A program made the translations under genes and the position numbers. A stretch of DNA of 64,000 nt from Fasciolopsis buskii (Eukaryota; Platyhelminthes; Trematoda; Plagiorchiida; Fasciolidae), in the NCBI GenBank assembly GCA_008360955.1, contig LUCM01005111.1, positions 59,608-123,607 of the forward strand, read 5' to 3'. Of this stretch, positions 24,377 to 39,100 are shown in pieces. A model generated the notes under the pieces. That model saw nothing but the letters and a program-made list of their open reading frames with translations, did no database searches and was not told the origin of the DNA. Each line of letters starts with the position of its first letter. The first letter of the stretch is position 1.

Positions 24377-27300
24377 AGTTGCAAACATAGACATTCGAAG
24401 TGGTAAAAAGTCTATCACCGACTCATGAAACTGGATGAAATAAAGAACTAACTTAACTTGAGACCTTTAATTCTTCGTATCAGTAAAAGAACGAAAGAAA
24501 TTTCTCCGTGAACTATGCTGGTATCCTGGCAAAAAATAAATTAAGTAAGGAAGATACCAAGTTCAGATATCATTTGAACTGAATGACCGTCTTTTACTTC
24601 TATTCTTCTCAAATGTACATTGAGTAACAAACGACATATTTGACTGAGGTGTAATCAAAAATAAAACGACAGGGCTGTCAAATGCGATGACGAGATGAAG
24701 GTTTCCACATCATGCCTTTTGATTTCTCCCAAAGGAATTTCGGGGAGAAAAATAAATAAACAACGACGAAATGCAAGTAGAATAAACTATCTGTTCTTCT
24801 GAGTCCGTTTGTTTATGGCTGTGTGTGTGTTTGTGTTTGTGTGTGCTTGGAGGGGGAAGACTTGTTCGATTGTGTTCTGTTTCGACAGAATAACGAAATT
24901 TCTTGAGAAGCATTCAAAACCAAATATTTTACTCAGTGTCAAAATAAAACTGGACTCAATGTCTGCGCGTGGTAGGTGTATACTACCGAGACCGGCTGTC
25001 TGTTAATGGATGATGACACTGGTCGAAGAAATTCTTAACCGCTTTCAAGAAAAATCTATACGAACCGATCACAAAATTGGTATCGATTGAGTCGGAAAAA
25101 ACTAGTTGTTGGAAGATCTCTCGCAAAATGTGGACGATAGTGTACACTAATTGCACCCCATGGGTGATACTCAGACGTAAGTCGCACACATATCGTTTGA
25201 TTGTGTACGTTCTTCAATAGGATCGAACTGATTGAAAAGTTACTGTGTGAAGAACTCCAGTCAGCAGGACTGTATGTGCATGCATGTGCGTTATACCACA
25301 GACAGTGAATTAGTCAGGTCTATTCTTCAAATTGTCAGATCACACTCCCATCCTACCGCATACCCGGGGAGCAATTGCTTCGACAAAAGACGAAAGTGAT
25401 TCGATTTGGGCAAAGACAAGATATAAAGATTATCACTGATGTAGAGCGTCAGACTTCAACGGGCTATGTTCAAAACAGAATACACTTCGCAGGTTCACAT
25501 AAGCTTCCAGTGAATTCATCCCCTGGCTATCCAATACATTCACAGCTAAATGAAAACAATAATGGAAACGTGAAAATGTCAAATTCAGTCAGCGTAAACA
25601 GACAGAAGATTTGGGTTATTGCAAGTGATTCAGTTACCGTTGACAAACCGCCGACTAGGTGATTCTATGATGTCTAGGTGTCAGTTAGCTTGCGTTGGCC
25701 CAAGTCACGACACGGTCGGTCCCCGGTCAGGAAAGTTGTAATGTTTGGACTAGTTTACGTTGCAAACACAGATCAGGCTTGGTTACACGAATGATAACTG
25801 CTTTCACAATTGACAGTATATAGCGCCGAACTGTTTTTACCACCTTTTGTTGAACTCGCTAAACGAATATGAAGAAACACTGGGTGTCGGTAATGTGTTC
25901 AGACTCTAACACCTGTGTGACACAACTCAACGTGACATTGTTCCTTTCTCTCCCTATCTAACCCAACGTGGGTTGTGCTCTTTGACACGATTCGATAACT
26001 GGCGAACTGAGTAACATCACAGGTACTCTTGAACTGGTATTTGATTATGCATATGATCAACAAAAATAGCAATATCGCGTTTCTGTACTATCTCGTGGGA
26101 GACCTGAAGAACGAATACCCCTCAGAACTTTTTTGATTACATTTTCATTGATCTCTTCTCGCGGAAAAAGAATTTTACTCTTTCCTTTTGACAGATTTTT
26201 CACGATTGCACCCACAAAATGAATTCACCAAACTATGTTCACCTACAGCCTGGGATCTAGTAGTTACAATACCCTTATTTCGAGAAATTCAAAATACCTG
26301 ATCCGGCGACATGTACTGTACTACTTATTTTTGTGTTGTGTACTCTAATTTGATGGTGCTTTGCTGTTCCCTTCATGCCAAAACTTTCTACGGTCTTTCT
26401 CTTAAGTACTGTCGTACGTGGACGGTGGAACAAAATGCTTCACAAGTATACGGATGGTCGCGCGGTTATTTCCGATACTCACTGATACTTGTCGGGTATT
26501 TTCTTTTTCAGTCATCCCTAACTCGTGCATTTTGATATTGTTCTTTGCGTAAGAATCTAAGTTGAATCATTAGGTGTACGCACGAATAGTGGTTTCGTTC
26601 GTGAACATCAGTTGTCCAATTTATTGCACATTTTGCCTATTAGTTGTGACTTGTTTCGAGTTGTCTGTCTCGTAGGAATACAAACGAAAAATGAAATGCA
26701 TTTCCGTTGTAATAATCTGTGAGATATGTAATAAGTAGTATGTGTTGACCTCTATGTCCGATTTTGCGCATGGAATTTTAAGCCTCCTCGAACTTAGGAC
26801 CACAATCGGTCGAGATGATTGGTTGTACATGTGATTAAAAGAATGTCACTTCGAATAACTATACTTGCATTGACAGTCCAGTGGTTTTTACCGTTACCGG
26901 TTTCCTTTTCAATTGTATGCTTGGCAGATTCCTAAAACATTTGGCATTTTGGCAACATCAAATTGTCGAGTTGTTGAAAATCTAACAACTAATTCGGCAT
27001 GATGCACTGGTGATTCAGTTCACTTCGAAACCCATGTTGTATGGGGTAGAATTACTTCATTCTTGCTAGGGATCGTTAGTATTGCACAGCCATCATGACT
27101 CGCATGGAGCAGCTCAGTAGACGTGAACGTGATCGGAAATGTCGAGCACTCCATTTTTGTTTTCCAGCATGGAACCCAACAACAGGATTGCCAAGTTGTG
27201 ATCTAGAACATTTTTAGCCTGGCCTGATCGTTTCTAGTTCCAAGATTTCATAACGAGATGAATCGTATTCTGTTCTCAGTTTGATTTGACAAATCAGTTG

Positions 27301-29561
27301 TAACCAAAGTTGTCAGAGAATCACTTTTAATGTGTTCGTTTTGATCTTGCACGACACAACGAAAAAACATTATAGTTCGAGGTGACAAACGGGGATTCGA
27401 GGAACATATTTTGATTTTTCCAATCGGTCTTATCCTATTGCCCACATGATCGTGTTAGGCAGGCACCGTGTTGTTTGATTCGTTAAAGTTGTCTGATTTC
27501 AGTGATCAGTGATCTTTCCAACTAACCGAGAAACAATTCCAGTCGAAGCCAATAATTGGGTTATTTATAATTGTGAAGATTAAAAATCTTATCACAAGGG
27601 TTGTGAGCTTATATTGTGTTCTTTAAAACATGCGGAATGGATCGCTATGGTATGCGGTAAGCTTGGTACCTACATTAAACCCTCGTGACAACGGGGTCTT
27701 TGTCCTAACTGACAATCGAACACCGTTCAGGTCATTTTGACTAGATTTTTATTTCAAAGTCAAATGAATTTAGTTAAATGAATGAGGGGCACTTCAGATG
27801 TAACGAATACCCTAAGTAGGCGATTCCGCCAACTTCATTGTATTTCCAGGTTCTACAGGCGCCGAAACATTTCTCGTATTCAAACAACCGAATGACCATT
27901 CGGATCGGATTCAAACAAACCGATGATTTTCAACCACGTATCGTCGCCCCTAAAAGAGACTGAACCGGAATTTTTAGCAACACATACGAGACACTGGAAT
28001 GAAAAAAAATTGCAGCCAGTAAACCGTAATGCGTTCCAGCTTGGCAGAAGAAAACAGAAAAATTATTATGCGATCTTTTACGTTATTTTGCTACTTGCCA
28101 ACAGAGATGAAGGTAGAAAAAGATAACTTTGTAAAATCTCCAACGTACCTACCGAGGCATTTTGAAATATATGATGTGGCAAAAATGAGGAGAGAATATG
28201 TTCGCTGAACTAATCCAGTATGCTTGCCGACCAGGGTGGGTATCAAAACGAATGTCATCCCGCTTTATCAAAAGTCTAAAGCGACCAATTCACCTGCGTA
28301 ATCTTTTACACAATTCCATACTGTACATATTTGGCACAACGAGGTTACCTTTGGAAGTGTGCAATCGGAACAGCAAGCTGTCATAATTTATTTTACTCCG
28401 TTTGTCTTGGGTTATCCTATCGTGTTTTGCTATTTTACTTCTATCGTCTTCATTTATCACATGGAACGACAATGTGTATAATTTTCCAAGAAAGGAATCG
28501 TGGGTAGCTGGAGGCTGCCGACACGGGAATCGGACGGATCTCCCGGGTAGAACTCGAACTTGGGTCTTCGAAGTGAAATAAGCAGATATTGACGGATTGA
28601 ATATGTCATCTCACTTCTTTGTTTTAGAAAGAACTCTGAACAACAATGCTTAATTGTCGAATTTTGCAACCTAATCGCAAACAAACGAGAACATTCGAGG
28701 CCGTTGAACACCGGTGCCCGGTGGATTAAGAGTGATCAGCCATTATCCCCGGGTTTGCAGTATTGTTGCATCGTCCGAAGATAGATTACCCCACATCTAC
28801 TCGGATTTGTGTCTAATCTATGATCTATGACCACTTCATTGGATTTCTCGGTCTCGTTCTTACAAACTTGAGACGTAGAGTGTTCTACGAGGGCAGATCA
28901 ATGAATGCTCCACTGGTATTTTGTGCGATCAACTCCTACTCTGTTATCAGGCATGCGCTTCTCCGGTTTCATGAAGGGGAGGCATGCTTTCGTTTAGTTT
29001 CAGATAACTTTGGTTACAAAATAAAATGTGCAGTGGTTTTGGTTTTTTTACTGGAATGAGACTCAAAACATTGAACGGATAACTTAAAAGTTACTTATCT
29101 AGGTGAACTTACCACAGAAAACCCTTGACGTGTAGGACTGATGCAGACGTGTGTGCTGTTGTGTCCCCCGAGGACAATTTCAGCTGAGTTTTCACGTTTA
29201 TACCCCAGGGACTAATTCATCTATGGTGAAAAACAGTATCCAAAGATGCTGACTGGATTGAAAACGCCACCTGTTCGTTAGTGCTAACTACCGCGATGAA
29301 AGTAGTCCATTCTCTTCTAGTTGCACAATGACTCTGCATTTTTGTAAGTAAATTGGTCTTTACAGTCAAGAAAATGGCTATTACTTTTTCTTTTCCTGGG
29401 GTAACATTCCGCTAAAGTTTGTCTGTGTCATAGCAACACAGGACCTATTGATTATGATGACAAATCCAGCATGTTTCGTCTTCTCAATTTGTTCCGAAAA
29501 CAGCAGGATGGATTTGTGAATATCGTGACCGAGAGAGGCCCTATTTGATGGGCTGATCTAT
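24377..29561. other. No gene recognised
   Basis: Open frames are all under 100 codons. Apart from the TGTG repeat at 24.8 kb I see no repeat family or RNA gene. Confidence 0.6.
24811..24847. repeat. (TGTG/TGTT)n simple repeat
   Basis: GCTGTGTGTGTGTTTGTG continues with short interruptions. Confidence 0.85.
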
Positions 29562-29698
29562 TGTCGGATAAACTGACCGATTGATAGAATGACTGATCGA
29601 ATGATTGATTGATTAGATGATTGACTGACCGAGTGTTTGGCCGATTGATATTTCGAATTTGCAAAACACTGATTGGTGGAGAGGGAGAGAGAGAGAGA
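29562..29698. repeat. Degenerate GATT/GACT tetranucleotide tract with (GA)n
   Basis: Imperfect ACTGACCGATTGAT-type units to about 29650, then unique sequence, then GGAGAGAGAGAGAG at 29680-29698. Confidence 0.85.
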
Positions 29699-32600
29699 CC
29701 GAACAAGCCAAATGTCCATTCCGTTCATTACATAGTCGGACAAATTCAGTCTAGGTGCTCGTTAGTTCGTCCCGAAGAAGTTCCCGATGCAACCAGAGTT
29801 GAATTTTAGGCAAGCAAATGCACATCTGTGACGGTTACAAACCATTTACTTGGCAATGAGAAAGACAAATTGTAGCTGATTATGACACTACATTTTAGAA
29901 GTGCAATAAGCAGTTCCTATCCGAAGCTATGATTTCATTGCTCAGACTGTTTGGCCAAGTAAAGTGGAATCGAAATGATCGAACTTTCAGAAAAAAATCA
30001 TCAGTGAGTTCTACTCATGAACGTCTGTCGTTTGCCCTCCTGTTGTGAGCTAGCTAAACTATTTTATTTTCATTACACGTGAATCAGATGATGTAGTTGC
30101 CAGACTTATGATTCTGATCCACGAGGACGAAACGAGGTGTTTTGTCGGTCCTAGAATATGCAATTCATACAAAGCAGAAGTAACGTTTACGGCCTCGAAT
30201 ACGAGCATCGTGAGTAGGGAATCCTCAGTTGGGAAACGAAATCGGACACACGAAAAGATGTCACTCAAGCGACCAATGTTTCTAAATATTTTTCTGTGAT
30301 CAACTCACCATACACGGCCAGTGATGTGCACATTTTATGAATCTATTGCGTGCGTTTTGCCATCCTCGATTGGTCTAATCGTAATCAGGGCTATGTTTCA
30401 CATGCGTCATCAAATTCCGCTTCAAGTCGAAGTCTGTCAGTTCAAAACTAGGGAACGGCCGTCACATCCTTATTTCATCTTAATCGTATGTATAGCCTAT
30501 GTTCAGTTCGAAATAAGCAAAACCCAAAACATAGTTCCCGTTTTGTCAGTATTACGTGGAAATTGTTGGAGCATTAACGACAATCGAAGGCAATTTGCTA
30601 TTTGCCGGCTCAATGCTATAACTGACCTGTTGACAGTTTATGTGGTTCTAGACCACTCCAAGTTCCAAACTGACGGCTGCCGATTCCTTTCCCTTGTCTT
30701 GCTAGGACCATAGAATCCAAAAGCATACCCTTTGCGCTACGTGCTTCTAGATGGCTCGACGGAGTCTAGTGTTCAATTACCGGTTTCTCCACAGCAACGC
30801 CTGAATCCGGTTGGTTGCATTCGGGGCTTAGTAACAAGGCGTGTTGTCCTGTGTTGGACTCCGGTAGTTTTTCTCCGACCGAGACAATCACTTCACACTT
30901 CATTCTATGGCTTGGATACGTTTTGTGTGTGCCTGACCACAAATCTATCTTGTTCCTTCTTCACGTGGTGAACGAAGCGGTGAGGAAAGTCACGCGCAGT
31001 CAGGCTGTAACTCGGCTAAAATGTATGAAGAAATTAGTGTCGTTTTTGACATCACTTCGCACTTCGCACTTTCTTGGTTGCGCCCGACAAGATTATGCTG
31101 GTCGCTAATTGATGAACCTGAGACATATGTATCATAATTGAATCCAACGGTATGCGAAGTAAGTGCGCTGTTAGCAGAAAACATAATGGCTGTGAGTTGC
31201 CATCGAAGTGGTATTAGACCTTTCCAAACGGACAACCGAACACCCGTATGGAGAAAATCACGCGAAATAAAACTCGTCCTATTTAGTCCCGACAGCCTAT
31301 TGCTTTTTTTCACAACACACAGGTTCACAAATGGCAGTTAGGACTGGCCGACCGGGTTGCTGTAAGTTAACTGCATTAACCGAGATTGTAATGGAATCAA
31401 ATAACTCCGGGTAAAAATGGGATCGAGGAAAAAATGAACGGCGAATTGGCGGTTTTTTCCATCCTTAGCATGACTGACTGCACATGACTACACATTGTCC
31501 GGATAACAATCACGTTTTTGCTTCCTGATATATTGCTTCAAATGTGGAGTGTTGGATAGTACCGGGGAAGATGCGTGACTGTGGCCTGTTTTGAGCGGAT
31601 GAGTTCAACAAACTTGGAAGACTGACCACTGATTGGAAATTTCTGCTCCAAGAGCTGAGTGAGAAACAATGCATGGGTCAAAAGTTTGAATGACAGACAT
31701 CGCGTGCCGGTCCCTTATTCGAGGCCATCAGTGGTCATGATCACTATCGCATCCAGGGTCTGAACTCGGACCGTTTTAGTTGGAAGGTATATTTGTTGCT
31801 GACACGCCACCTGCTACTTTCAAAGCAGACCAAAATGACCGAGTTAAACATGTTGTAACGTTATCCTCAATTACCGACAGCAGAGCTCAATAGCTTCGAA
31901 AGGAGTTACGGCAAATGTCTCCTGACGCCTATGAAACGAATGAGAGACGATCACAAATCTATCATCGACTCAGCTGGGAAAAATCAAGTGGATGAAAAAT
32001 TGCGCGAACTTCGACCCTAGCTTACACTAAAGCCCATGGGTAAACAAATCCTCCAAGAAGCGGAGGTTCATGAGTAAATACGGACTGCTTGAAAAGTGCC
32101 CCGGTCGCATAGTGATCGTGCACACGCCTTCCAGAAGGAAGGCTCTATTCCAGACCCACTGTGTAATGGTGAATAGACATCACCAATTATTACCCAATGT
32201 TCCGTCAGTCAAACAAAGAAACGTCACTCCCATATGCAATCACGATATGCATACTTATCACTTTGTTCAAAGCATGAATCAGACATTTCTCGATGCATTC
32301 GTGTATTGTCATACTTAGCCCATCCAGCCAACCACTGGGAGAATTGATTAAATTTAGGGAGAATCCCATCTATCAAAAATATTTCGAACGATTATTCCGG
32401 AATATGGTGGTACCGTTGGAGGCTATGAAGGGTCTCGTCGAATGACAAGCCAATAGGGTACCTAGCCCCTGGCAGATTTACCGCGGGCTTTTGAGTGTAA
32501 ATTGTTCCATCTGTTAACTAAGAGCATAACAGTTGGACAATTTTCATGAATTAGATAAGCACAGTGCTAAACCCGTTAGAAGATCATATGCGGATAAGAG

Positions 32601-33941
32601 AACGTGTACCATCAATTAGGGCTGTGCTGAGTAGTCCTTACGCCATGCAACCTACCTTTACGGCTTACTCTTCTGTCATTCTCACTCCACCCTATCCCAT
32701 TCACTGGGTCGTTACAACCCTGAAACGCTCGTTGTGGAATGAGTGTCAATTCACATACGGGTAAACAGACATTCATCATCACTTGCAGTCGTCTTCAAGT
32801 GTTCCATGGAATTGTATGAACGAAATAAGGGCGTTTCCACTGGACAGGTGAAAGCACATCAGTAGATTCTCGCGAGGAGGTGGGGTTGAATGAAGTAGCC
32901 GCCCAGTACAGAATTCCCATTGCACATACAATCACACATGCATACATGCACAAACACATGCACGCATACACTTCGTCATACCCTCTCATCCCCCCTTCAA
33001 ACATCTTCTATCTCTCTATCAGACAATAGACAAGAATGAACGCGTATACAACTGGATTAATAATATATGTGTTTACATAAGACCGGCCGTTAACGGTGGA
33101 AAGAGGGACTTCTTTGTCTTTCCTTCAGTCATTCCAAAAGAATTCGGACACGTCTTCTTCCCTACTGCCTCCTCCTCCTCCTCCTGTTGACTCAGCAAAT
33201 GAAAGTAGTCGACAAACACGATTCGCCGATAAACTGGCGATGCGTTATCCGTAATCCGGTCATTCGTTTTTATTTACCATCATCGCCGAACAAGCCGGTC
33301 GTTGTGTTCGTCGTTCCAACTATTTGTCTAGTATTGGCTACTCAACCCATCTAAATCGAATATCAGTCGTCCACACATGGTTTTCACAAAGACGAGATTT
33401 GAGAAAGAGCCACCTAAACACCTGTGACCTCGTTCTTGGGTGAAACATTGATATGTGTATGTACGTGTGTGTTTATGTATGTGTGCATTAGGGCTGGGAG
33501 GCGACCTGCCACAAGTGAGCACAAATGGCCCCAATCCCGGGGTCATCTTCGTGGGCAAAGCCCTCAGCTAGGACCGTTTACTTGGGTGTTGCTAGTTTTC
33601 ATGGATGTCACTTAAATTCATCTAATGAGACCATCAAGAATGGCTACATCCTACCTCGGATAGAATTTGCCGGAATCAGAATGTTCGATTTTCGAATGAT
33701 CACCACTCTCAGTGGGCATGGGATCGATAGGAAGACTATGCCTGGATCGATTGAACACAAGGGGTAGACAAGTTTATTTCCAATTTGATCACTGACCTAT
33801 ACAATCGTCATGGTCGTGCATACAAGTGAATTGGGACAAAACACTTAAACACCCTCGGTCAACACTTCGATTTCCTTGAAATGCGTAAAATCATGCAACA
33901 AATGAGCATTCTGAGAGATTTCAAGCATTCTCAAGCACGCA
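29699..33941. other. No gene recognised
   Basis: The longest open frame is 130 codons (plus, 30321-30713). The stretch 31600-32050 reads as one interrupted plus-strand frame that might be old retroelement debris, but I cannot name it. CCT repeats lie at 33170-33186. Confidence 0.5.
32919..32973. repeat. Degenerate CACATGCATA-type microsatellite
   Basis: Units of CACATGCATA, ACACATGCA and GCATACAC recur imperfectly. Confidence 0.8.
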
Positions 33942-33958
33942 ATATATATATATATATA
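33942..33958. repeat. (TA)n microsatellite
   Basis: Pure TA run. A second (34062-34079) lies inside the nearby repeat fragment. Confidence 0.95.
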
Positions 33959-33989
33959 ACTTGCATACAGTAACTGGACATGTAAATAA

Positions 33990-34111
33990 AGTTTCCCCGG
34001 AAGCGTGAGACTTCAACAACGAGCTTCCATTCACGAGCCTGACGTCTAAAATTAGATTCTGGTATATATATATATATATCAACAGAATCAAATGTGAATC
34101 ACTAGGGATGC
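33990..34111 (+). repeat. Single diverged fragment of the ribozyme-repeat family
   Basis: GAGCTTCCATTCACGAGCCTG followed by a form of GATTCTGGT and a later ATCAA..AATC block parallels the region of the 307-bp unit between its hairpin 22385-22399 and 22460. A TA microsatellite has expanded inside it (34062-34079). The ribozyme segment itself is not present. Confidence 0.45.
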
Positions 34112-35760
34112 AACGTGTGATCTCCTTTGGGTTTCTTTCACTGAGCTCGGTGCCTTGCATGGGTATGTATGATGACATCTGAAAGTACCATGCACCATGC
34201 ACCATGAATCGTGCACTGTCATGTCATATCACTCACTAGATTCGCCATTATTCGAAACTATTTGGGATTAAGTTGCGGTGGTTCCAAATCCACGCACCAT
34301 TCGGTTACTGTGAGGTTTGAATTCCAAACAATGGCACGAGGCTCTCTAACTGTGATGCGCGAATCTCAAATCGGAGGGAAAATACTACAGCAAAACTGAC
34401 AAGATAATAATCATCCAAGCCGATGAATGCATTTTACAGCAGCCTGTAACTACCATAATGGAGACGCAATTGCCTATTGGAAACCCTAATTTCGGTCCCG
34501 GATAGAATATGATTAGAGGATACCATTTTATTTGCACCTAGTTAAGCGAGAAATAGAAGAGCGTGCGATGAGCGTTCGACTGTATTCATGAAGACTCTTA
34601 TATTTCTGGCTTAATATCAAACAGAATGATGCGTCTATATTATGTTTCCACGAGAGCAAATTTAATTCTGGAAACTTGCTGGTACCAACGGGAAATGTGA
34701 GCCTGACGAAGGGTGTTTTGGCTGCAAGACACACGAAATTGACTGTCGTGGTTTACGATTCCGGAACACAAGATAATGAATGCGACCATGAAAGACGGAC
34801 AAATTGGAAAACGGCTACTGGTGCACATGAAACTTGACAGAAAATGAAACTGTCGATTTCCACTCTGGATCGAATGATTTAAACAAGGGAAGAAAATGTT
34901 ACATGCACGGTCATCGAACGATCAAAGATCTACATCCAATTCTAAATTATCACAAACTTGGCCTAGAGAATTTGGGGACTATTCCAACCACCCGGAGCTT
35001 CAAAATGCCCGGTTATCTCATCCTGGTCGATCAATTTGTTTTGGGTTTTTTGGCACCCGTAAACCGTATGCACCGAATGTCCAACAGTCTGCGTGCAAAT
35101 TAGAGGTGGCTGTTGCCAGTCGTGCGCACGAATTAATCCCGCAAGCCAAAATGAGCAACAAGCCCCGGGGATTAACCTCGTGAAGTTGGTGGTAATCACA
35201 CCAGATGCACAAGTAGTAACCTGGAAATCGTAAATTTTCAAGTTTTCTAACTGGTTTTCAACTTTTTCCAAATTTGGGAAAATCGTAAACTGCATTTGAG
35301 TCTTGAGCAACAAGAATGATTTTTGTCCACAACCGAAGGTAGAATTGTGATGTAGATCGAAGATCATTTTGTTGCCTCTCAACCCGGAGTAAAATACTTC
35401 TGAGAACCAATAAAACAGTCAATAAAAACCCACGGGTTTTTCCATTGTCTATGCCGCATTGAATGCAACCAATGGAATGGTCTTTATCGGGTGTTGCTCT
35501 ATCTAGTGTTGCTCTATCGAGTGAATATCGACAGACGACAACTCGGGTTCATAGGACCGTTGTATTCTCAAGGTTAAGAAAAAATAAAGATACTTCTCGT
35601 TTACGGATCTGACGATTGACCGGGTGGCATGATAGTTTTGTGCTGGAAGTTTTCCGTGTCTGTTTTTAAAGCCCATTTTTAATGCAAATATCCCAAGTTT
35701 ATAAGTCTTTGCTACCCTATTTTTGTCGTTTTCCTAGGCGTCGTTGACACCGTACTGACA
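34112..35760. other. No gene recognised
   Basis: It contains a triple CACCATG at about 34188-34206 and a 139-codon minus open frame (34963-35382) of no known family. Confidence 0.55.
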
Positions 35761-36045
35761 GTGGTAGTATTTGCACCAGTAGTTAGTAGTACTGGTAGTA
35801 GTAGTAGTAGCAGTAATGGTAGTAGTGGTAGTAATAGAAGTAGTACTAGTAGTAATAGTAGTAATATTAGTAGTAGTAATAGCAGTAGTGATAGTCAATG
35901 TCATTTGCAGTAGTTAATGTTGCTGTTGCTTTGTTTTTGTCGTTGTTATTGTTTTTGCTTTTGTTTTTGTTGCTGTTGTTGTTGTTGTTGTAGTAATAGT
36001 TTTCGCGGTTGATGTTGTTGTTCTGGTTGTTGTTGTTGTTGTTGT

Positions 36046-36076
<31 letters not shown>

Positions 36077-36119
36077 ACTATCGCTATTGATGCTAGTACT
36101 GGTGTTGCTGTCGCTTCTG
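35761..36119. repeat. Compound trinucleotide tract (TAG)n-(GTT)n-(GCT)n
   Basis: About 350 bp pass from imperfect TAG/AGT repeats (to about 35920), through TTG/GTT repeats (to about 36055), to pure GCT (36056-36073) and mixed endings. No reading frame of note uses it. Confidence 0.95.
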
Positions 36120-39100
36120 CAGTTTTTTTATTATAAATGGTAACAGCCCCACCTACTTGGTATTCATCCGATGAGGACGATCATATCGCACGCACAACTT
36201 CGACTAAACCTTTTCATAAAAATTAATTTCCGTCGCTCGTGCTCACTCGTTTCCGGCTAAGAATGATTGGCATCATATTGGTTCCTGATGACCAGCTACC
36301 CCGCTACCAATGCATGAGGGAAAGTTTGACGCAGTAGTGGAATAATCCACAACTGAAACGGCATCTGTCTGTTTGTCTACTTGGCCGATAACTTCTCAGA
36401 ATAAACATCTTCGATAAGGGTTTGAGTTTATCCACGTTTATTTTGTTTATGAGCCTTTCAGTGCACGTGTGCCATTCAACACTAGTTACACGCACCTGCA
36501 TCAGGAGTACAACGTTGACCCTCGGATCAGCCGAATTTAGGATCCCAGTTGTGTGGTTTGGAAACACGTCGACGTCGAGGTAAATCACTTAGGTGCTGAG
36601 CGATGGAAAAGTCTAAAAATCAATCATAATCTCACAAAAAGCATTAGAATCCCACAATAATTGATCTTGAAATAGTTTGTGTGGAACAGACATGTAGGAT
36701 TGACTTAACTGTGAACATCCTCAACTTTGACCGATTTTGAAGGCATGCATTGAAGCAACCCACGCTTTTCGCACCGTACGCGTCCTATCAGCTAATCCAA
36801 GAGGCAGTGCCGAATGGTGTTCTGAGATTTAAGGTAAGGGTCAATGGCTACCCGTTTAAACTACATGAGATCGTTTAATTCCCCTGAATATCTACCAAAT
36901 TCCTCGTGACCTCTGTGGATGACTGCTTTGGCAATTCATTTCCCGGATTGTTCGGAAAAGCAAAAAGCCAGACTATCGCTTGTAAATTCTGCACCCAACT
37001 TTGTCTAAGCTCGACAAATCGCATGGTGCGATAAACGTTTGTTTCTCTATTGTTTGCGAATCAAACCAGATGTGATCATAGCGAATGGCTACACAGTAGG
37101 TTTCTTTAATCCTTATCTTCTATCTTTTTTGTTTTCTTCACTGCTGCAACAACAATATGCATTATTTTCCGGAGGTGAATGGTGGCAGATAGACATTTGT
37201 TAAACGGTTAGTTTGACAAGGCTGAGTGGATTCGAGTATGTGCACTTCAGGCTGATCGCCGGGTCAGCGACCATGTATGTAACACACCAAATTTCCCAAA
37301 GAGGTAATGTTTTATGGAGTAGTTGGAGTGGAAAAAGCCGAGGTGCAAGATGACATAAGTATAGCAACCCCTTAACTAGGAAGTCATAGTGATTCGTTCA
37401 AACCCATTTCCATTTTCCGCATCTTTTCGAGACCTTGATGAATCGCGTGAGCATATTTCCACTTTGCCACTATTCGGCCATACTCCCCAGTGAGTAACTG
37501 TTTAACCTCGCGTTGACTGAAGCGCCTGGGAGTGCTTTCTTACTTAATGACTCAAGTTAGAATTTTGTATGGCACAACGCATTTTCCATTCATTTCTTTT
37601 GATCCTATTTGGTTGTCTTTCGATTGTAATTAAGCGAAACATTCTACGCTATTACCATATACTTTATGCCGAATGATCGAGGATAGAGCTCAACGGTTGG
37701 TTCATGGAAAGAAAACCGACTCAAACAACCGGCATCTGTCCAACAAAGGGATGTGAAATGTTCGTGAACTAAGCAGAATTCGCGCTACAATACGGTTTGA
37801 CCGGGATGATAGCATTCACGATTCAATTCCCCAATCCGTCCAACTTGTTCATGTTGATATTGCGCAAAATCGGTCCGAATGTATTTGAATATTGTTGGGA
37901 TTTGTTACTGGTTAAGTGTACTGGCAATACCCGAAATATGAGCCTTCTGTACTAGGTAAAAATGAGTAATCTCAAACAACGTTTCATTCGGCCGTTGTTT
38001 TTTCAACCAAATGCTCACAGTAAACAACAATCGTGGCTACGCTTTTGTGACACAAATTTCCATTAAGATTATTATTATTATTTATTTGTTTTATTTATCC
38101 ATTCTTTTTTCCGACTGGAACGTGAAATTAGCTCACTTCCAGTGAGCATTTTTATTGGTTTCTTGGGTGAACCTCGTTATTCCTCTAGTCAAGTGAACAA
38201 CGAACACACCAGACTGAATACACTGCATTCGGCATCCCTAGCAAAGAAATGTGGAGCACATTTGTTGCTTCGTCTAGTCACAATCCCGGTACCAGATGCA
38301 TAATTCACAAAACCTTCCACGGAATCTGCCAGAACCGGATATTGGAATGCAATTCTACGTCTTATTTTCATAATGAAGCCACAACCGACTGCTAAGTCCT
38401 CATCCCTAGCCATCAAGGGAGAGAATCGTCCTATGCAAGACTAGCCATCCCCCGTTCCCACTTTGTTCGGCCATCTTCGTGGATAATGGTTAAAACCAAG
38501 GAACGAAGAGCCCAAAATGTAGTGAAGGATGACCTGTCGTCTTACTGAGCACTCCAGTTTGTTTTGTGTGCCATGTAAGAGGACCATAGCGATAGACATA
38601 TTGTACCAAGAGCACGCGCAAACGCAGTTGTGTTATCCAAAGTTGAACATGAATTCTCAGACAGGTGATACACACGGTCACACTTGTAGACATACCGACA
38701 TACAGGCAAAGGTAGGTCATAGGCAACGTGAAAGACGCATTTTATTGCCACGACACGTCTTCGTTATCTGAGACCTAAGCTAGTCAGACAGCGTGTACAA
38801 TGACAATGAATGTAAACAAGGCCCCTCCAAAGACACACACAGCCGTACATGAAGTCAAATCGTTTTGTTATTTCTCCACTCAGTCTTCCCGTTATTATTG
38901 CTGTCTTTCTTCTTTTTGATGACGAGGAGGTAAAGGATGAAGAGGAACTAAAAATTGCTTTGCCATGTGTGCATACAAAATAAGGCAGACTCTTCTGACC
39001 AATGTTCCAACCCTCGTCTTTTCAGTCCGCTGGACATTTTGCGTGCATGCATGCATGCCGAATTCACGTGAATAAATGCATGCAAACGCATGCACACTGA

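Noticed and set aside
34693..34745. CCTGACGA followed 25 nt later by ACACGAAA, a hammerhead-like pair of boxes
   Set aside because: The bases next to both boxes do not pair in register, and there is no matching stem I or cleavage triplet downstream.
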